From Burkholderiales bacterium Ga0077543 (GTDB lineage: Bacteria > Pseudomonadota > Gammaproteobacteria > Burkholderiales > Burkholderiaceae_C): a DNA stretch of 64,000 nucleotides. Each line of letters starts with the position of its first letter. Within the stretch, counting starts at the first letter, position 1. Below, in pieces: positions 21,827-30,504 of this stretch. The stretch spans positions 1 through 64,000 of the forward strand of contig LNET01000055.1 in the NCBI GenBank assembly GCA_001464055.1, read 5' to 3'. Below the pieces are notes generated by a model. It did not search any database. It worked only from the letters and a program-made list of their open reading frames with translations, and was not told where the DNA came from. Both the position numbers and the translations under genes were made by a program.

Positions 21827-23017
21827 ATGTCGAACAATCTGGAACGTGTACTGCGCCTGATGGCGGAGAAGAATGCGTCCGACGTCTACATGTCGGCGAA
21901 CACGCCCATCCTGATCAAGATCCACGGCCAGATCCTGCAGCTGTCCGACCAGGTGCTCAGCACCACGCAGACCCGCCAGCTGCTGGCCGAGCTGTTGACC
22001 CCGCAGCAGCTCGAAGAGCTCGACGACACCGGCGAACTGAACGTGGGCATCGGTATCCCGCGCGTCGGCAGCTTCCGCTTGTCGGCATTCAAGCAGCGCG
22101 GCTCGATCGCCGCGGTGTTCCGTTGCATTCCCTTCGTCATCCCCTCGCTGGACAGCCTGGGCGTGCCCGAGCTGCTCAAGCGGCTGGTGATCGAGAAGCG
22201 CGGCCTGATCCTGATGGTGGGCGCCACCGGCACCGGCAAGAGCACGACGCTGGCGTCGATGCTGGAGCACCGCAACACGCAGATGACCGGGCACATCCTC
22301 ACCATCGAGGACCCGATCGAATTCCTGTTCACGAACAAGAAAAGCATCGTCAACCAGCGCGAAGTGGGGCGCGACACGCAGACCCTGCAGGTGGCGCTGA
22401 AGAACGCGCTGCGCCAGGCACCTGACTGCATCCTGATCGGCGAGATCCGCGATCGCGAGACCATGACGGCGGCGATCAGCTATTCACTGTCGGGGCACCT
22501 GGTGCTGGCCACGCTGCACGCCAACAACAGCTACCACGCGCTCGGCCGCATCCTGTCCTTCTATTCCCCCGAAGCGCGGCCCACGTTGCTGTCCGACCTG
22601 GCCAGCGGCCTGCGTGCCATCGTCAGCCAGCGGCTGCTGCGCGCCAACAGCGGCGGCCGCGTGGCGGCGGTGGAGGTGCTGCTGAATTCGCAGCTCGTCA
22701 GCGAAATGATCGAAAAGGGCGACATCAGCGACGTCAAGGCCGCGATGGAAAAGAGCCTGGCCGAGGGCTCGCAGACCTTCGAACAGGACATCGCGCGGCT
22801 GATCGAGCAAGGCGTGATCAGCCGCGACGAAGGCCTGTCGCACGCGGACTCGCCAACCAACCTGCTGTGGCGCCTGCAGAACGACCAGTCGCCGATCTCG
22901 CGCGTGGCGCCCAAGCGCGAAGAGTCGGACGCGCCCACCTTCACCGAGATCACGATCGAGTCACACGCCGAGGACGCCCGTCCGGCCAACGAGACACCCT
23001 GGAGCGTGCGCAAGTGA
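21827..23017 (+). CDS. pilU: Type IV pilus retraction ATPase, PilT/PilU family (PilU-like)
   Basis: A 396-residue secretion-type hexameric ATPase. It has an N-terminal PAS-like domain, Walker A GATGTGKST at 132-140 (PilT usually has GPTGSGKST), Asp-box TIEDPIEF, Walker B CILIGEIRDRETM and His-box TLHANNS. The C-terminal TFEQDIARLIEQGVIS matches PilU more than PilT, and a hydrophilic 45-residue tail follows. A Shine-Dalgarno GGAG precedes the ATG. It lies inside the dap cluster, between dapD and dapE, without other pilus genes. The role would be accessory pilus retraction; PilU versus PilT is moderately certain. Confidence 0.85.
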   Translation: MSNNLERVLRLMAEKNASDVYMSANTPILIKIHGQILQLSDQVLSTTQTRQLLAELLTPQQLEELDDTGELNVGIGIPRVGSFRLSAFKQRGSIAAVFRCIPFVIPSLDSLGVPELLKRLVIEKRGLILMVGATGTGKSTTLASMLEHRNTQMTGHILTIEDPIEFLFTNKKSIVNQREVGRDTQTLQVALKNALRQAPDCILIGEIRDRETMTAAISYSLSGHLVLATLHANNSYHALGRILSFYSPEARPTLLSDLASGLRAIVSQRLLRANSGGRVAAVEVLLNSQLVSEMIEKGDISDVKAAMEKSLAEGSQTFEQDIARLIEQGVISRDEGLSHADSPTNLLWRLQNDQSPISRVAPKREESDAPTFTEITIESHAEDARPANETPWSVRK

Positions 23018-23040
23018 TGCGCCCGCCGGGCATGGACTGA

Positions 23041-24183
23041 ATGCAGACGCTGCGCCTGGCCGAACAACTCATTGCCTGCCGTTCCGTGACGCCGGCCGAC
23101 GCCGGCTGCCAGGAACTCCTTGCCAACACGCTGTCGGCCGCCGGTTTTGCCGTGGAACGGCTGGACGCCGGCCCGCCAGATGCGCGCGTCGCCAACCTGT
23201 GGGCAGTGCACGGCAGCGGCCCGGCCGGGCCTACCCTGGCCTTCGCCGGACACACCGACGTGGTGCCCACCGGCCCGCTGGAACGCTGGACGAGCGACCC
23301 CTTCGTGCCCAGCCACCGCAACGGCCGGCTGTACGGCCGCGGCGCCGCCGACATGAAGGCCGCTGTCGCCGCGATGACCCTGGCCGCCTGTACATTCGTG
23401 CGGGCGCAGCCCATGCACCCGGGGCGCGTGGCCCTGCTCATCACCAGCGACGAAGAAGGACCTGCGCTGCATGGCACGCGCCATGTCGTTGAATTGCTGC
23501 AGGCCCGCGGCGAAAGCATCGACGCCTGCCTCGTCGGCGAACCGACCTCGGTCGACCGGCTGGGCGACATGGTGAAGAACGGCCGCCGCGGCACGCTGTC
23601 GGGACGGCTCACCGTGGTCGGCAGGCAGGGCCACATCGCCTACCCGCAACTGGCCGCGAACCCGCTGCACCTTCTGGCGCCGGCGCTGGCCGAACTGGTG
23701 ACCACGCGCTGGGACGAAGGCAACGCCTTCTTCCCCCCCACCAGTTGGCAGGTGAGCAACGTACACGCTGGCACCGGCGCCCTGAACGTGATTCCCGGCG
23801 AACTGGTGCTGGACTTCAACTTCCGCTTCAGCACCGAGAGCACGCCCGAGGCCCTGCAGGCCCGCGTGCAGGCCGTGCTGCAGCGTCACGGCGTACCGCA
23901 TCACATTTCCTGGACTCTGGGGGGCGAACCCTTCCTGACTCCACCCGGTACGCTGAGCGCGGCCCTGGTCGCGGCGATCCAGGCCGAGTGCGGCCTGACG
24001 CCCGAGCTGTCGACCACCGGCGGCACTTCCGACGGCCGCTTCATCGCCAGGCTGGCGCCGCAGGTGATGGAATTCGGCGTCGTCAACGCCAGCATCCACC
24101 AGATCGACGAGTGGGTCGATGTCGATGCCATCAAGCCGCTGGTGCGCATCTATCGCGGCGCGCTGGAACGGTTTCTGGCATGA
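23041..24183 (+). CDS. dapE: Succinyl-diaminopimelate desuccinylase DapE
   Basis: A 380-residue M20 metallopeptidase. The dinuclear zinc site is visible as H71 (AGHTDVVP), D104 (GRGAADMK), the EE pair E137/E138 (TSDEE) and E166 (VGEPTS), plus GTSDGRF and the C-terminal NASIHQIDE. The dimerisation 'lid' contains [17 protein letters not shown]. It releases succinate from N-succinyl-LL-DAP. It starts 23 nt after the pilU stop, and its own stop overlaps the prmB start (ATGA). Confidence 0.95.
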   Translation: MQTLRLAEQLIACRSVTPADAGCQELLANTLSAAGFAVERLDAGPPDARVANLWAVHGSGPAGPTLAFAGHTDVVPTGPLERWTSDPFVPSHRNGRLYGRGAADMKAAVAAMTLAACTFVRAQPMHPGRVALLITSDEEGPALHGTRHVVELLQARGESIDACLVGEPTSVDRLGDMVKNGRRGTLSGRLTVVGRQGHIAYPQLAANPLHLLAPALAELVTTRWDEGNAFFPPTSWQVSNVHAGTGALNVIPGELVLDFNFRFSTESTPEALQARVQAVLQRHGVPHHISWTLGGEPFLTPPGTLSAALVAAIQAECGLTPELSTTGGTSDGRFIARLAPQVMEFGVVNASIHQIDEWVDVDAIKPLVRIYRGALERFLA

Positions 24184-25070
24184 ACACGCCCGCTTGCGCC
24201 ACCGTCATCACCGCCATCGAAGCCGCAGCAGCCCGGCTGGAGGCCGCCGGCGTGGCCTTTGGCCACGGCACCACCAATGCCTTCGACGAAGCCGCCTGGC
24301 TGGTGCTGTGGCGCCTGGGCCTGCCGCTGGACGCCCTGGACGAGGTGGCCGAGCAAGCCGTCGATGCGGCGCAGGCGCTCGCCGTGGAAGCCCTCGTCAG
24401 CGAACGCATCGCCAGCCGCCGCCCCGCGGCCTACCTGACCGGCGAAGCCTGGCTGCAAGGCGTGCCCTTCTTCGTCGACGAACGCGTCATCGTTCCGCGC
24501 TCGCTGATTGCCGAACCGCTGGCCGATGGCACCCTGGACACCTGGCTTTCCGCCAGCACCCGCCGCGTGCTCGACCTGTGCACCGGCAACGGCAGCCTGG
24601 CTGTGCTGGCCGCGCTGGCCTGGCCCGAAGTGCAGGTGGACGCCACCGACCTGAGCGCCGAGGCGCTGGCCGTGGCCGCGAAGAACGTCGAACGCCACGG
24701 CCTGCAGCAACGCATCACGCTGCGCCAGGGCAACGGCCTGGCGGCAGCGCGCGGCCCCTACGATCTGATCCTTTGCAACCCGCCCTACGTGAACCGTGCC
24801 TCGATGACCGCCCTGCCCCCTGAATACCAGGCCGAACCCGCCATCGCGCTGGACGGCAACACCGAAGGCGGCCACGACGGCATGGACTTCATTCGCCGCC
24901 TGATCAAGGGCGTAGCCCGCCAGATGAGCGAGGACGCCGTGCTGGTGCTCGAAGTGGGCAATGAACGCGCCCACTTCGAAGCCGCCTTCAAGCGCCTGCC
25001 CGCCATCTGGTTGCCCACCAGCGCCGGCGACGACCAGGTGCTTCTACTGACACGGGATCAATTGACATGA
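24180..25070 (+). CDS. prmB: Ribosomal protein uL3 N5-glutamine methyltransferase PrmB
   Basis: A 296-residue AdoMet-dependent methyltransferase of the HemK/PrmB family. It has an N-terminal helical domain, motif [14 protein letters not shown], and the glutamine-recognising NPPY at residues 200-203. The long form with the [22 protein letters not shown] region and [19 protein letters not shown] favours PrmB over PrmC. It modifies the GGQ-like glutamine of ribosomal protein L3. Its ATG overlaps the dapE stop. It is followed by a duplicated 70-bp repeat. Confidence 0.92.
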   Translation: MNTPACATVITAIEAAAARLEAAGVAFGHGTTNAFDEAAWLVLWRLGLPLDALDEVAEQAVDAAQALAVEALVSERIASRRPAAYLTGEAWLQGVPFFVDERVIVPRSLIAEPLADGTLDTWLSASTRRVLDLCTGNGSLAVLAALAWPEVQVDATDLSAEALAVAAKNVERHGLQQRITLRQGNGLAAARGPYDLILCNPPYVNRASMTALPPEYQAEPAIALDGNTEGGHDGMDFIRRLIKGVARQMSEDAVLVLEVGNERAHFEAAFKRLPAIWLPTSAGDDQVLLLTRDQLT

Positions 25071-25075
25071 GCCGC

Positions 25076-25223
25076 CACGCTCGCTTGCGCTCGCTGCCCC
25101 CCAAGGGGACGCGAATCACCCTTGGGACGGCCCGGCAGGTGATTCAAAGCCCCCACGCTCGCTTGCGCTCGCTGCCCCCCGCGGGGGCGCAAATCACCCT
25201 TGGGACGGCCCGGCAGGTGATTC
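25076..25223 (+). repeat. Two direct copies of a 70-bp REP-like element
   Basis: Copies at 25076-25145 and 25154-25223 (period 78 bp) are nearly identical. Each starts CACGCTCGCTTGCGCTCGC, passes through a C-run/G-run hairpin, and ends with AATCACC...GGTGATTC, a terminal inverted pair. The second copy ends 1 nt before the ABC-F start codon, and its AGGTGA provides the only visible Shine-Dalgarno. This looks like a small interspersed palindromic element rather than gene sequence. Confidence 0.8.
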
Positions 25224-25224
25224 G

Positions 25225-27207
25225 ATGATCACCATCCGCGACATCACCCTTCGCCGCGGCGTGAAGGTCGTGCTGCAGAAGGCCAGCGTGGTGATGCAGC
25301 CTGGCGAAAAGGTGGGGCTGATCGGCCGCAACGGCGCCGGCAAGTCCAGCCTGTTCAGCCTGCTCACGCACCGGCTGCAGGCCGATGCGGGCGATGTGGA
25401 GATCCCCCCGCGCTGGCGCGTGGGTGAAGTGGCACAGGACATGCCCGAAACCGAGGACGGCGCGACCGAATTCGTGCTGCAGGGCGACATTCCGCTGATG
25501 GAAGCCCAGGCCGAACTGGCCACCGCCGAAGCCGCCGACGACGGCGACGCCATGGCCCACGCCCATGTGGCGCTGGACGAAGCCGGCGCCTTCGACGCCC
25601 GCGCCCGCGCCCAGGCCCTGCTGATGGGGCTGGGCTTCAAGGGTGAGGAGCTGGACAAGCCTGTCAACAGCTTCTCGGGCGGCTGGCGCATGCGCCTGCA
25701 GCTGGCGCGTGCGCTGATGTGCCCGGCCGACCTGCTGCTGCTGGACGAGCCCACCAACCACCTGGACCTGGACGCCCTGGTCTGGCTGGAAGCCTGGTTG
25801 AAGCGCTTCGAGGGACTGATGGTCGTGATCAGCCACGACCGCGAATTCCTCGACGCCATCTGCCGCGTCATCGTGCATCTGGACGATTGCACGCTCACGC
25901 GCTACAGCGGCAACTACAGTGCCTTCGAAGAGATGCGCGCAGAACGCCTGAGCCAGGCCGCTGCAGCCTTCGGCAAGCAGCAGGACCGCATTGCCCATCT
26001 GCAGAAATTCATCGACCGTTTCAAGGCCAAGGCGAGCAAGGCCAAGCAGGCGCAAAGTCGCGTGAAAGCGCTGGCGCGCATGGAAAAGCTGGCGCCGGTG
26101 TTGACCGCCAGCGACTTCAACTTCGAGTTCCGCGAGCCGCTGAGCCTGCCCAACCCGATGCTGTCGTTCGACGGCCTTCAGTGTGGTTACGGTTCGACCC
26201 AGATCGTCGGCAACATCAGCCGGTCGGTACTGGCCGGCCAGCGCATCGGCATCCTGGGCGCCAACGGCCAGGGCAAGAGCACGCTGGTGAAAACCATCGC
26301 GAAGGCACTGCAACCGCTGGGCGGGGTGATGACCGAAGGCAAGGGCCTGAGCATCGGCTACTTCGCGCAGCAGGAACTGGACGTGCTGTCGATGGACGAC
26401 GGCCCGCTCATGCACATGGTGCGGCTGGCGCGCGATGTCGGCCCGGCCGGGCGTGAACAGGAACTGCGCGACTTCCTAGGCACCTTCCGTTTCACCGGCG
26501 CGATGGTGACGCAGGCAGTGGGCTCGCTGTCGGGCGGCGAGAAAGCCCGCCTGGTGCTCGCGATGCTGGTCTGGCAGCGCCCCAACCTGCTGCTGATGGA
26601 CGAGCCCACCAACCACCTGGACCTGACCACGCGCGAGGCGCTGTCGATCGCGCTGAACGAATTCGAGGGCACGGTCATGCTGGTGAGCCACGACCGGGCC
26701 TTGCTGCGCGAGGTCTGCGACGAATTCTGGCTGGTCACCCGTGGCGGCGTGTCGCCGTTCGACGGCGACCTGGACGATTACCAGAAGTGGTTGCTCGACG
26801 TCTCCCGCGCATTGAGCAAAGGCCAGGAACCGCCGCCCGTGCCGGGAAATGCCCTGGCCGCGGCCACCGCGGTTTCCTCCCCCGCCGCTGCTCCGGCGCC
26901 TGCTGCCAAGGCCACGCAGAAGCCCGCCAGCCGGGACGACCGCAAGCAGGGCGCGCAGGCCCGCTCGCAGCTGGCCAACCGCACCCGGCCGCTGCGCATG
27001 GAAGTGCAGCAGATCGATGCCCGGCTGGCGGCGCTGGGCGCCGAGAAGCTGGACCTGGAAGGCCAGCTGGCGCGCGGAAAACTGCCTTCGGGCGGTATTG
27101 CCGACATCGGCCGCAGGTTGAACCACATTGCCGCTGAAGTGGTGACGCTGGAAGAGCGCTGGCTCGAACTGCAGGGCGAGATCGAGGCCATCAACGCCGC
27201 GGCCTGA
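25225..27207 (+). CDS. yheS: ABC-F family ATPase, YheS-like ribosome-associated protein
   Basis: A 660-residue tandem ABC protein without membrane segments. Domain 1 has Walker A GRNGAGKS (34-41), signature FSGGWRMRLQLA and LLLDEPTNHLDLDA. A P-site tRNA interaction linker rich in Lys/Arg follows (DRFKAKASKAKQAQSRVKAL). Domain 2 has Walker A GANGQGKST (about 346-354), LSGGEKARL and LLMDEPTNHLDL. An Ala/Pro-rich region and a C-terminal coiled coil complete it. YheS-type factors act on stalled ribosomes; this is family knowledge. The start codon lies directly at the end of the upstream repeat. Confidence 0.88.
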   Translation: MITIRDITLRRGVKVVLQKASVVMQPGEKVGLIGRNGAGKSSLFSLLTHRLQADAGDVEIPPRWRVGEVAQDMPETEDGATEFVLQGDIPLMEAQAELATAEAADDGDAMAHAHVALDEAGAFDARARAQALLMGLGFKGEELDKPVNSFSGGWRMRLQLARALMCPADLLLLDEPTNHLDLDALVWLEAWLKRFEGLMVVISHDREFLDAICRVIVHLDDCTLTRYSGNYSAFEEMRAERLSQAAAAFGKQQDRIAHLQKFIDRFKAKASKAKQAQSRVKALARMEKLAPVLTASDFNFEFREPLSLPNPMLSFDGLQCGYGSTQIVGNISRSVLAGQRIGILGANGQGKSTLVKTIAKALQPLGGVMTEGKGLSIGYFAQQELDVLSMDDGPLMHMVRLARDVGPAGREQELRDFLGTFRFTGAMVTQAVGSLSGGEKARLVLAMLVWQRPNLLLMDEPTNHLDLTTREALSIALNEFEGTVMLVSHDRALLREVCDEFWLVTRGGVSPFDGDLDDYQKWLLDVSRALSKGQEPPPVPGNALAAATAVSSPAAAPAPAAKATQKPASRDDRKQGAQARSQLANRTRPLRMEVQQIDARLAALGAEKLDLEGQLARGKLPSGGIADIGRRLNHIAAEVVTLEERWLELQGEIEAINAAA

Positions 27208-27338
27208 CCGGCCCTGCGATGATCGGGGGCGGTTCGCCGACGACGACATCGCCGGGCTGATCCGCGAGCGAATGCCCGGCAAGCACCAGACCCCAGCCCG
27301 CGGACATCACGCCGCAATCCACCCGAAGGAGACTCACC

Positions 27339-27773
27339 ATGGCCATCGACGCCAAGATCTACACCGCCACCGCCACCGCCACGGGCGGCCGCGCCGGCAC
27401 CGCCAAGAGCAGCGACGACCGCCTGGCGGTCACCCTGTCCACGCCCAAGGCCCTGGGCGGCGACGATGGCCAGGGCACCAACCCCGAGCAGTTGTTCGCA
27501 GCCGGATACTCGGCCTGCTTCATCGGTGCGATGAAGGCCGTGGCTGGGCGCCAGAAGCTCAGTTTGCCGGCCGAGGTCTCGATCACGTCCAGCGTCGCCA
27601 TCGGGCCGATGACAGGCAAGGCCGGCGCCTTCGGTGTTTCTGTCGACATGGCCATCAGCGTCCCCGGCATGGACCGCGCTGCGGCCGAGGCCCTGGTCGC
27701 CGCGGCCCACGAGGTTTGCCCGTACAGCAATGCCACGCGCGGCAATATCGAGGTCACATTGAAGGTGGTCTGA
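27339..27773 (+). CDS. ohr: Organic hydroperoxide resistance protein Ohr
   Basis: A 144-residue OsmC/Ohr-fold thiol peroxidase. The reactive C60 sits in AAGYSACFIGAMK and the resolving C127 in HEVCPYSNATRGNI; NPEQLFAAGY is typical of Ohr rather than OsmC. It reduces organic peroxides using lipoyl-protein or thiols. AAGGAG lies 8 nt before the ATG. No OhrR regulator gene is adjacent, and I see no obvious operator in the 131-bp upstream gap. Confidence 0.93.
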   Translation: MAIDAKIYTATATATGGRAGTAKSSDDRLAVTLSTPKALGGDDGQGTNPEQLFAAGYSACFIGAMKAVAGRQKLSLPAEVSITSSVAIGPMTGKAGAFGVSVDMAISVPGMDRAAAEALVAAAHEVCPYSNATRGNIEVTLKVV

Positions 27774-27831
27774 CGACGGCCGCGTGACACCCCCGTGACC
27801 CGGGGGCTCGATCCGCCCCTGGCCGGCCAGG

Positions 27832-27862
27832 CCGTCACGGCTTCGTCACAAGGGGTTTTTAA
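27832..27862 (+). promoter_or_regulatory. Pho-box-like repeat and -10 of the PEP-CTERM gene
   Basis: CCGTCAC-GGCT-TCGTCAC at 27832-27849 (7-4-7 layout, 11-bp period) is followed after 7 bp by the -10-like TTTTAA at 27857-27862. It is the third such arrangement in this window. The gene start is 34 nt further on, with a good Shine-Dalgarno. Confidence 0.6.
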
Positions 27863-27895
27863 GGTCAGTTTCTGCAACGCACAGGAGCTCAGACC

Positions 27896-29542
27896 GTGAC
27901 ACTTCGCCCCATCCTCTCTGCAATGGCCGCCGCCGTGGCGCTGGCTTTCGTCACACCGTCCCAGGCCGCCAACCCGATTGCCGCGATCACCCCGCTGTGG
28001 ACCTTCAACCACAACGTCGCACCGACCATCGGTCGTTCCTCGGAAATCCTGCTCTTCGACGCCGCAACGCAGGCCCTGTGGGTCACGGGTGGCAACGGCC
28101 TGGACGTGCTGGACCTGGCTGGCAACCGCATCCAGACCTTCACCAGCACGGCCTTCGGCAGCATCAACAGCCTGGCCATCAGCGGCAACACGCTGGCCGT
28201 GGCCTTCACCAACGGCACCGACGCCGGCCTGCCCGGCAACGTGCAGTTCTTCGACACCACCACCTTCCTGAGCCAGGGCGCGAACGCCGCCCTGCTGGGC
28301 GGAGTCACGGTGGGTGCCGTCCCGGACATGCTGACCTGGACCGCCGATGGCAACCGCCTGCTGGTGGCCATCGAGGGCGAACGCCAGAGCGACAGCAACA
28401 ACCCTCCCGGCGGTGTCAGCCTGATCGACGTCAGCCGCACGGGGAACAGCCTGTCAACCAGCGTCAACACCGCCAACTTCACCGCCTTCGACAGCCAGGT
28501 GGCCAGCCTGCGCGCCAGCGGTGTGCGCATCGTCGGCAACACGCTGCCCTCAGTGGCCTTCGAGCCCGAGTACATCGCGATCGCGCCCAACGGACTGACG
28601 GCACAGGTGACGCTGCAGGAGAACAACGCCATTGCCGAACTGAACCTGCAGACCGGCCAGTTCACCCGCATCCTGCCGCTGGGCAGCAAGGACTTCAACG
28701 CAGCCGGCAATGCCATCGACCCGAGCGACCGGGACAATGCCGTCGGCATCTTCCGCAACATTCCGGTGAAGGGCCTCTACATGCCCGACGCCATCGTCAG
28801 CTACAGCGCCGGCGGCCAGGCCTTCTTCGTGATGTCCAACGAAGGCGACGCCTTCGTCGACGACGACGACATCGTGCGCCTGGGCAATGACGCCTATGTG
28901 CTGGATGCCACGGCATTTCCGGACGCGGCGGTGCTGAAACAGGACAGCAATCTGGGCCGGCTGAACGTGCTGCGCAACGGCGCCACCGGAGAACTGGCCA
29001 CGGGCACCCCGGCAACGGAGATCGTGACACTCGGCGGGCGCAGCTTCTCGATCCGCGACGCCGACGGCAACCTGGTCTTCGACAGCGGCAACCAGCTCGA
29101 GGTGGCGGCCCTGGCCGCAGGCGTCTATGCCGACGGCCGCAGCGACGACAAGGGTGTGGAACCCGAAGGCGTGGCGGTGTTCGAGCTGGCCGGTCGCACC
29201 CTGGCCTTCATCGGCCTGGAGCGCACCACACGCAGCGCCGTGGCCATCTACGACATCACCGACCCTGCGAACTCCAGCTTCCTGCAATTGCTGGTGTCCA
29301 GCGACACGAGCGTGCTGCGACCCGAAGGCCTGGCGGCGTTCGAAAGCAACGGCCGCTTCTTCCTGGCCGTGGGACACGAGTCGACCGTCGACAACATCAT
29401 CGCCGGCAGCGGGTCCAACCGCACCGTGCTGTTCGAGATCTCGCCCGTGCCCGAGCCCGGCACCTATGCACTGATGCTGCTGGGCGTGCTGGGCGTGGCC
29501 GCTTTCGCCAGAAGGTCGAGCAGCAAGGCCACTCGAGCCTGA
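27896..29542 (+). CDS. Choice-of-anchor I domain protein with PEP-CTERM sorting signal
   Basis: A 548-residue exported protein. The GTG start is preceded by AGGAG and followed by a signal peptide (residues 1-24, ending PSQA). The body is a beta-propeller-like choice-of-anchor-I domain (SEILLFDAATQALWVTGG, FEPEYIAIAPNGLTAQVTLQENNAIAELNL, GVEPEGVAVFELAG), a family sometimes annotated as alkaline-phosphatase-like or phytase/esterase-like. The end is a PEP-CTERM signal: VPEP at 518-521, hydrophobic LMLLGVLGVAAFA and a basic tail, implying exosortase processing. A Pho-box-like promoter upstream suggests expression in phosphate starvation. The last 79 nt overlap the convergent asparaginase gene. 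Enzymatic activity is unproven. Confidence 0.82.
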   Translation: MTLRPILSAMAAAVALAFVTPSQAANPIAAITPLWTFNHNVAPTIGRSSEILLFDAATQALWVTGGNGLDVLDLAGNRIQTFTSTAFGSINSLAISGNTLAVAFTNGTDAGLPGNVQFFDTTTFLSQGANAALLGGVTVGAVPDMLTWTADGNRLLVAIEGERQSDSNNPPGGVSLIDVSRTGNSLSTSVNTANFTAFDSQVASLRASGVRIVGNTLPSVAFEPEYIAIAPNGLTAQVTLQENNAIAELNLQTGQFTRILPLGSKDFNAAGNAIDPSDRDNAVGIFRNIPVKGLYMPDAIVSYSAGGQAFFVMSNEGDAFVDDDDIVRLGNDAYVLDATAFPDAAVLKQDSNLGRLNVLRNGATGELATGTPATEIVTLGGRSFSIRDADGNLVFDSGNQLEVAALAAGVYADGRSDDKGVEPEGVAVFELAGRTLAFIGLERTTRSAVAIYDITDPANSSFLQLLVSSDTSVLRPEGLAAFESNGRFFLAVGHESTVDNIIAGSGSNRTVLFEISPVPEPGTYALMLLGVLGVAAFARRSSSKATRA

Positions 29543-30438
29543 GCGGCACTGCTCTCGGCGCTGGCTGCCCGGCTGCGCGCCAGGTCCCCCACCACGCGGC
29601 CGCTGGCACAGCGCGTGCTCAGGCGCAAGGCCACCCCGGCTTGCGCAGCGCGGTCAGCGGCGGCCTCCAGCTCGGCGTGCAGGGTGCCATTGCCGGTGCC
29701 CGCCAGCACCAGGCCGTCGAAGCCGGCGGCCACGGCAGCGTCGACCAAGGCTGCATCGAAGCCGGCGTGGCTGGTGATCCAAGCGACGCGAGGCCAGCGT
29801 GCCAGCGGCCAGTCGCACAGCGCAGCACCCAGGGCCTGCCCCTGCGGCCAGGGCCTCAGGGGCAGCACCCGCCCTTCTTCGACCAGGGCCACCGGGCCGG
29901 CGGGCGCTGAATCGAAAGCCTGAAGCCGGTACGCGTCGACCTTGCGCACCTCGTCGCCGGCATGCACCTGGCCGGCGAAGGCCAGCAGGACACCCCGCGC
30001 GCCTGGTGTTCTTGCCACGGTCACCGCATCGACCAGGTTCTGCGGGCCGTCGGCCTGCAGCGAAGTGGCCGGGCGCATCGCTGCGGTCAGCACAACGGGC
30101 TTGGCCGGGGCCAGCACCCGTTGCAGGAAGAAGGCGGTTTCCTCGAGCGTGTCGGTGCCATGGGTGATGACCACGCCCACCACCTCGTCGCGGGCCAGTT
30201 CTGCCGCCAGCAAGCGCACCAGTGCCTGCCACAGCGCATGCGACATGTCCTTGCTATCGATCTGCGCCAGTTGCAGCGTGCGCAGCGGAACGCCTGCCAG
30301 CGCCGGCACGGCCGCCACCAGTTCGGCCACGCCAAGCTCGCCAGCGCGGTAGCCCAGGTTGTCTTCGGCATGCGCGGCACGGCCGGCGATGGTGCCGCCG
30401 GTGGCGACAAGCAGCAGATGCGGCGGGGTGTTTGCCAT
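29464..30438 (-). CDS. Asparaginase
   Basis: A 324-residue type I/II asparaginase-fold enzyme. The nucleophile T16 lies in ATGGTIAGR, and T95/D96 of the second motif in HGTDTLEETAFFL; TAAMRPATSLQADGP and LAGTGNG are also typical. There is no signal peptide, so it is probably cytoplasmic. It deamidates L-asparagine. The C-terminal about 26 codons are encoded antisense to the PEP-CTERM tail of the neighbouring gene; conserved family sequence ends close to LLLDLLAKA, so most of the overlap is real protein. It is divergent from lexA; a CATAAA -10-like element (30447-30452 on the minus strand) lies 8 nt before its ATG and overlaps the first LexA-box-like site. Confidence 0.88.
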   Translation of the reverse strand: MANTPPHLLLVATGGTIAGRAAHAEDNLGYRAGELGVAELVAAVPALAGVPLRTLQLAQIDSKDMSHALWQALVRLLAAELARDEVVGVVITHGTDTLEETAFFLQRVLAPAKPVVLTAAMRPATSLQADGPQNLVDAVTVARTPGARGVLLAFAGQVHAGDEVRKVDAYRLQAFDSAPAGPVALVEEGRVLPLRPWPQGQALGAALCDWPLARWPRVAWITSHAGFDAALVDAAVAAGFDGLVLAGTGNGTLHAELEAAADRAAQAGVALRLSTRCASGRVVGDLARSRAASAESSAAQARVALLLDLLAKAATPSTPSSISA

Positions 30439-30449
30439 GAACGCGGTTT

Positions 30450-30465
30450 ATGGATGAAAATACAG
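30450..30465 (+). promoter_or_regulatory. LexA-box-like site 1
   Basis: ATGGATGAAAATACAG resembles CTGT-N8-ACAG: the right half-site is perfect and the left half is 2/4. It overlaps the -10-like element of the divergent asparaginase gene. Confidence 0.5.
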
Positions 30466-30468
30466 TGG

Positions 30469-30484
30469 CTGGACAAAACGACAG
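30469..30484 (+). promoter_or_regulatory. LexA-box-like site 2
   Basis: CTGGACAAAACGACAG matches CTGT-N8-ACAG at 7 of 8 defined positions. It is 19 bp downstream of site 1 and 20 bp upstream of the lexA ATG. Two tandem boxes are also the arrangement at E. coli lexA, supporting autoregulation. Confidence 0.65.
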
Positions 30485-30504
30485 TCCAGGAAGGGTGAAC
30501 CCAG

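Noticed and set aside
27774-27831. Intrinsic terminator after ohr
   Set aside because: CCCCC/GGGGG near 27790-27807 makes only a short stem with no T-run; not convincing enough to list.
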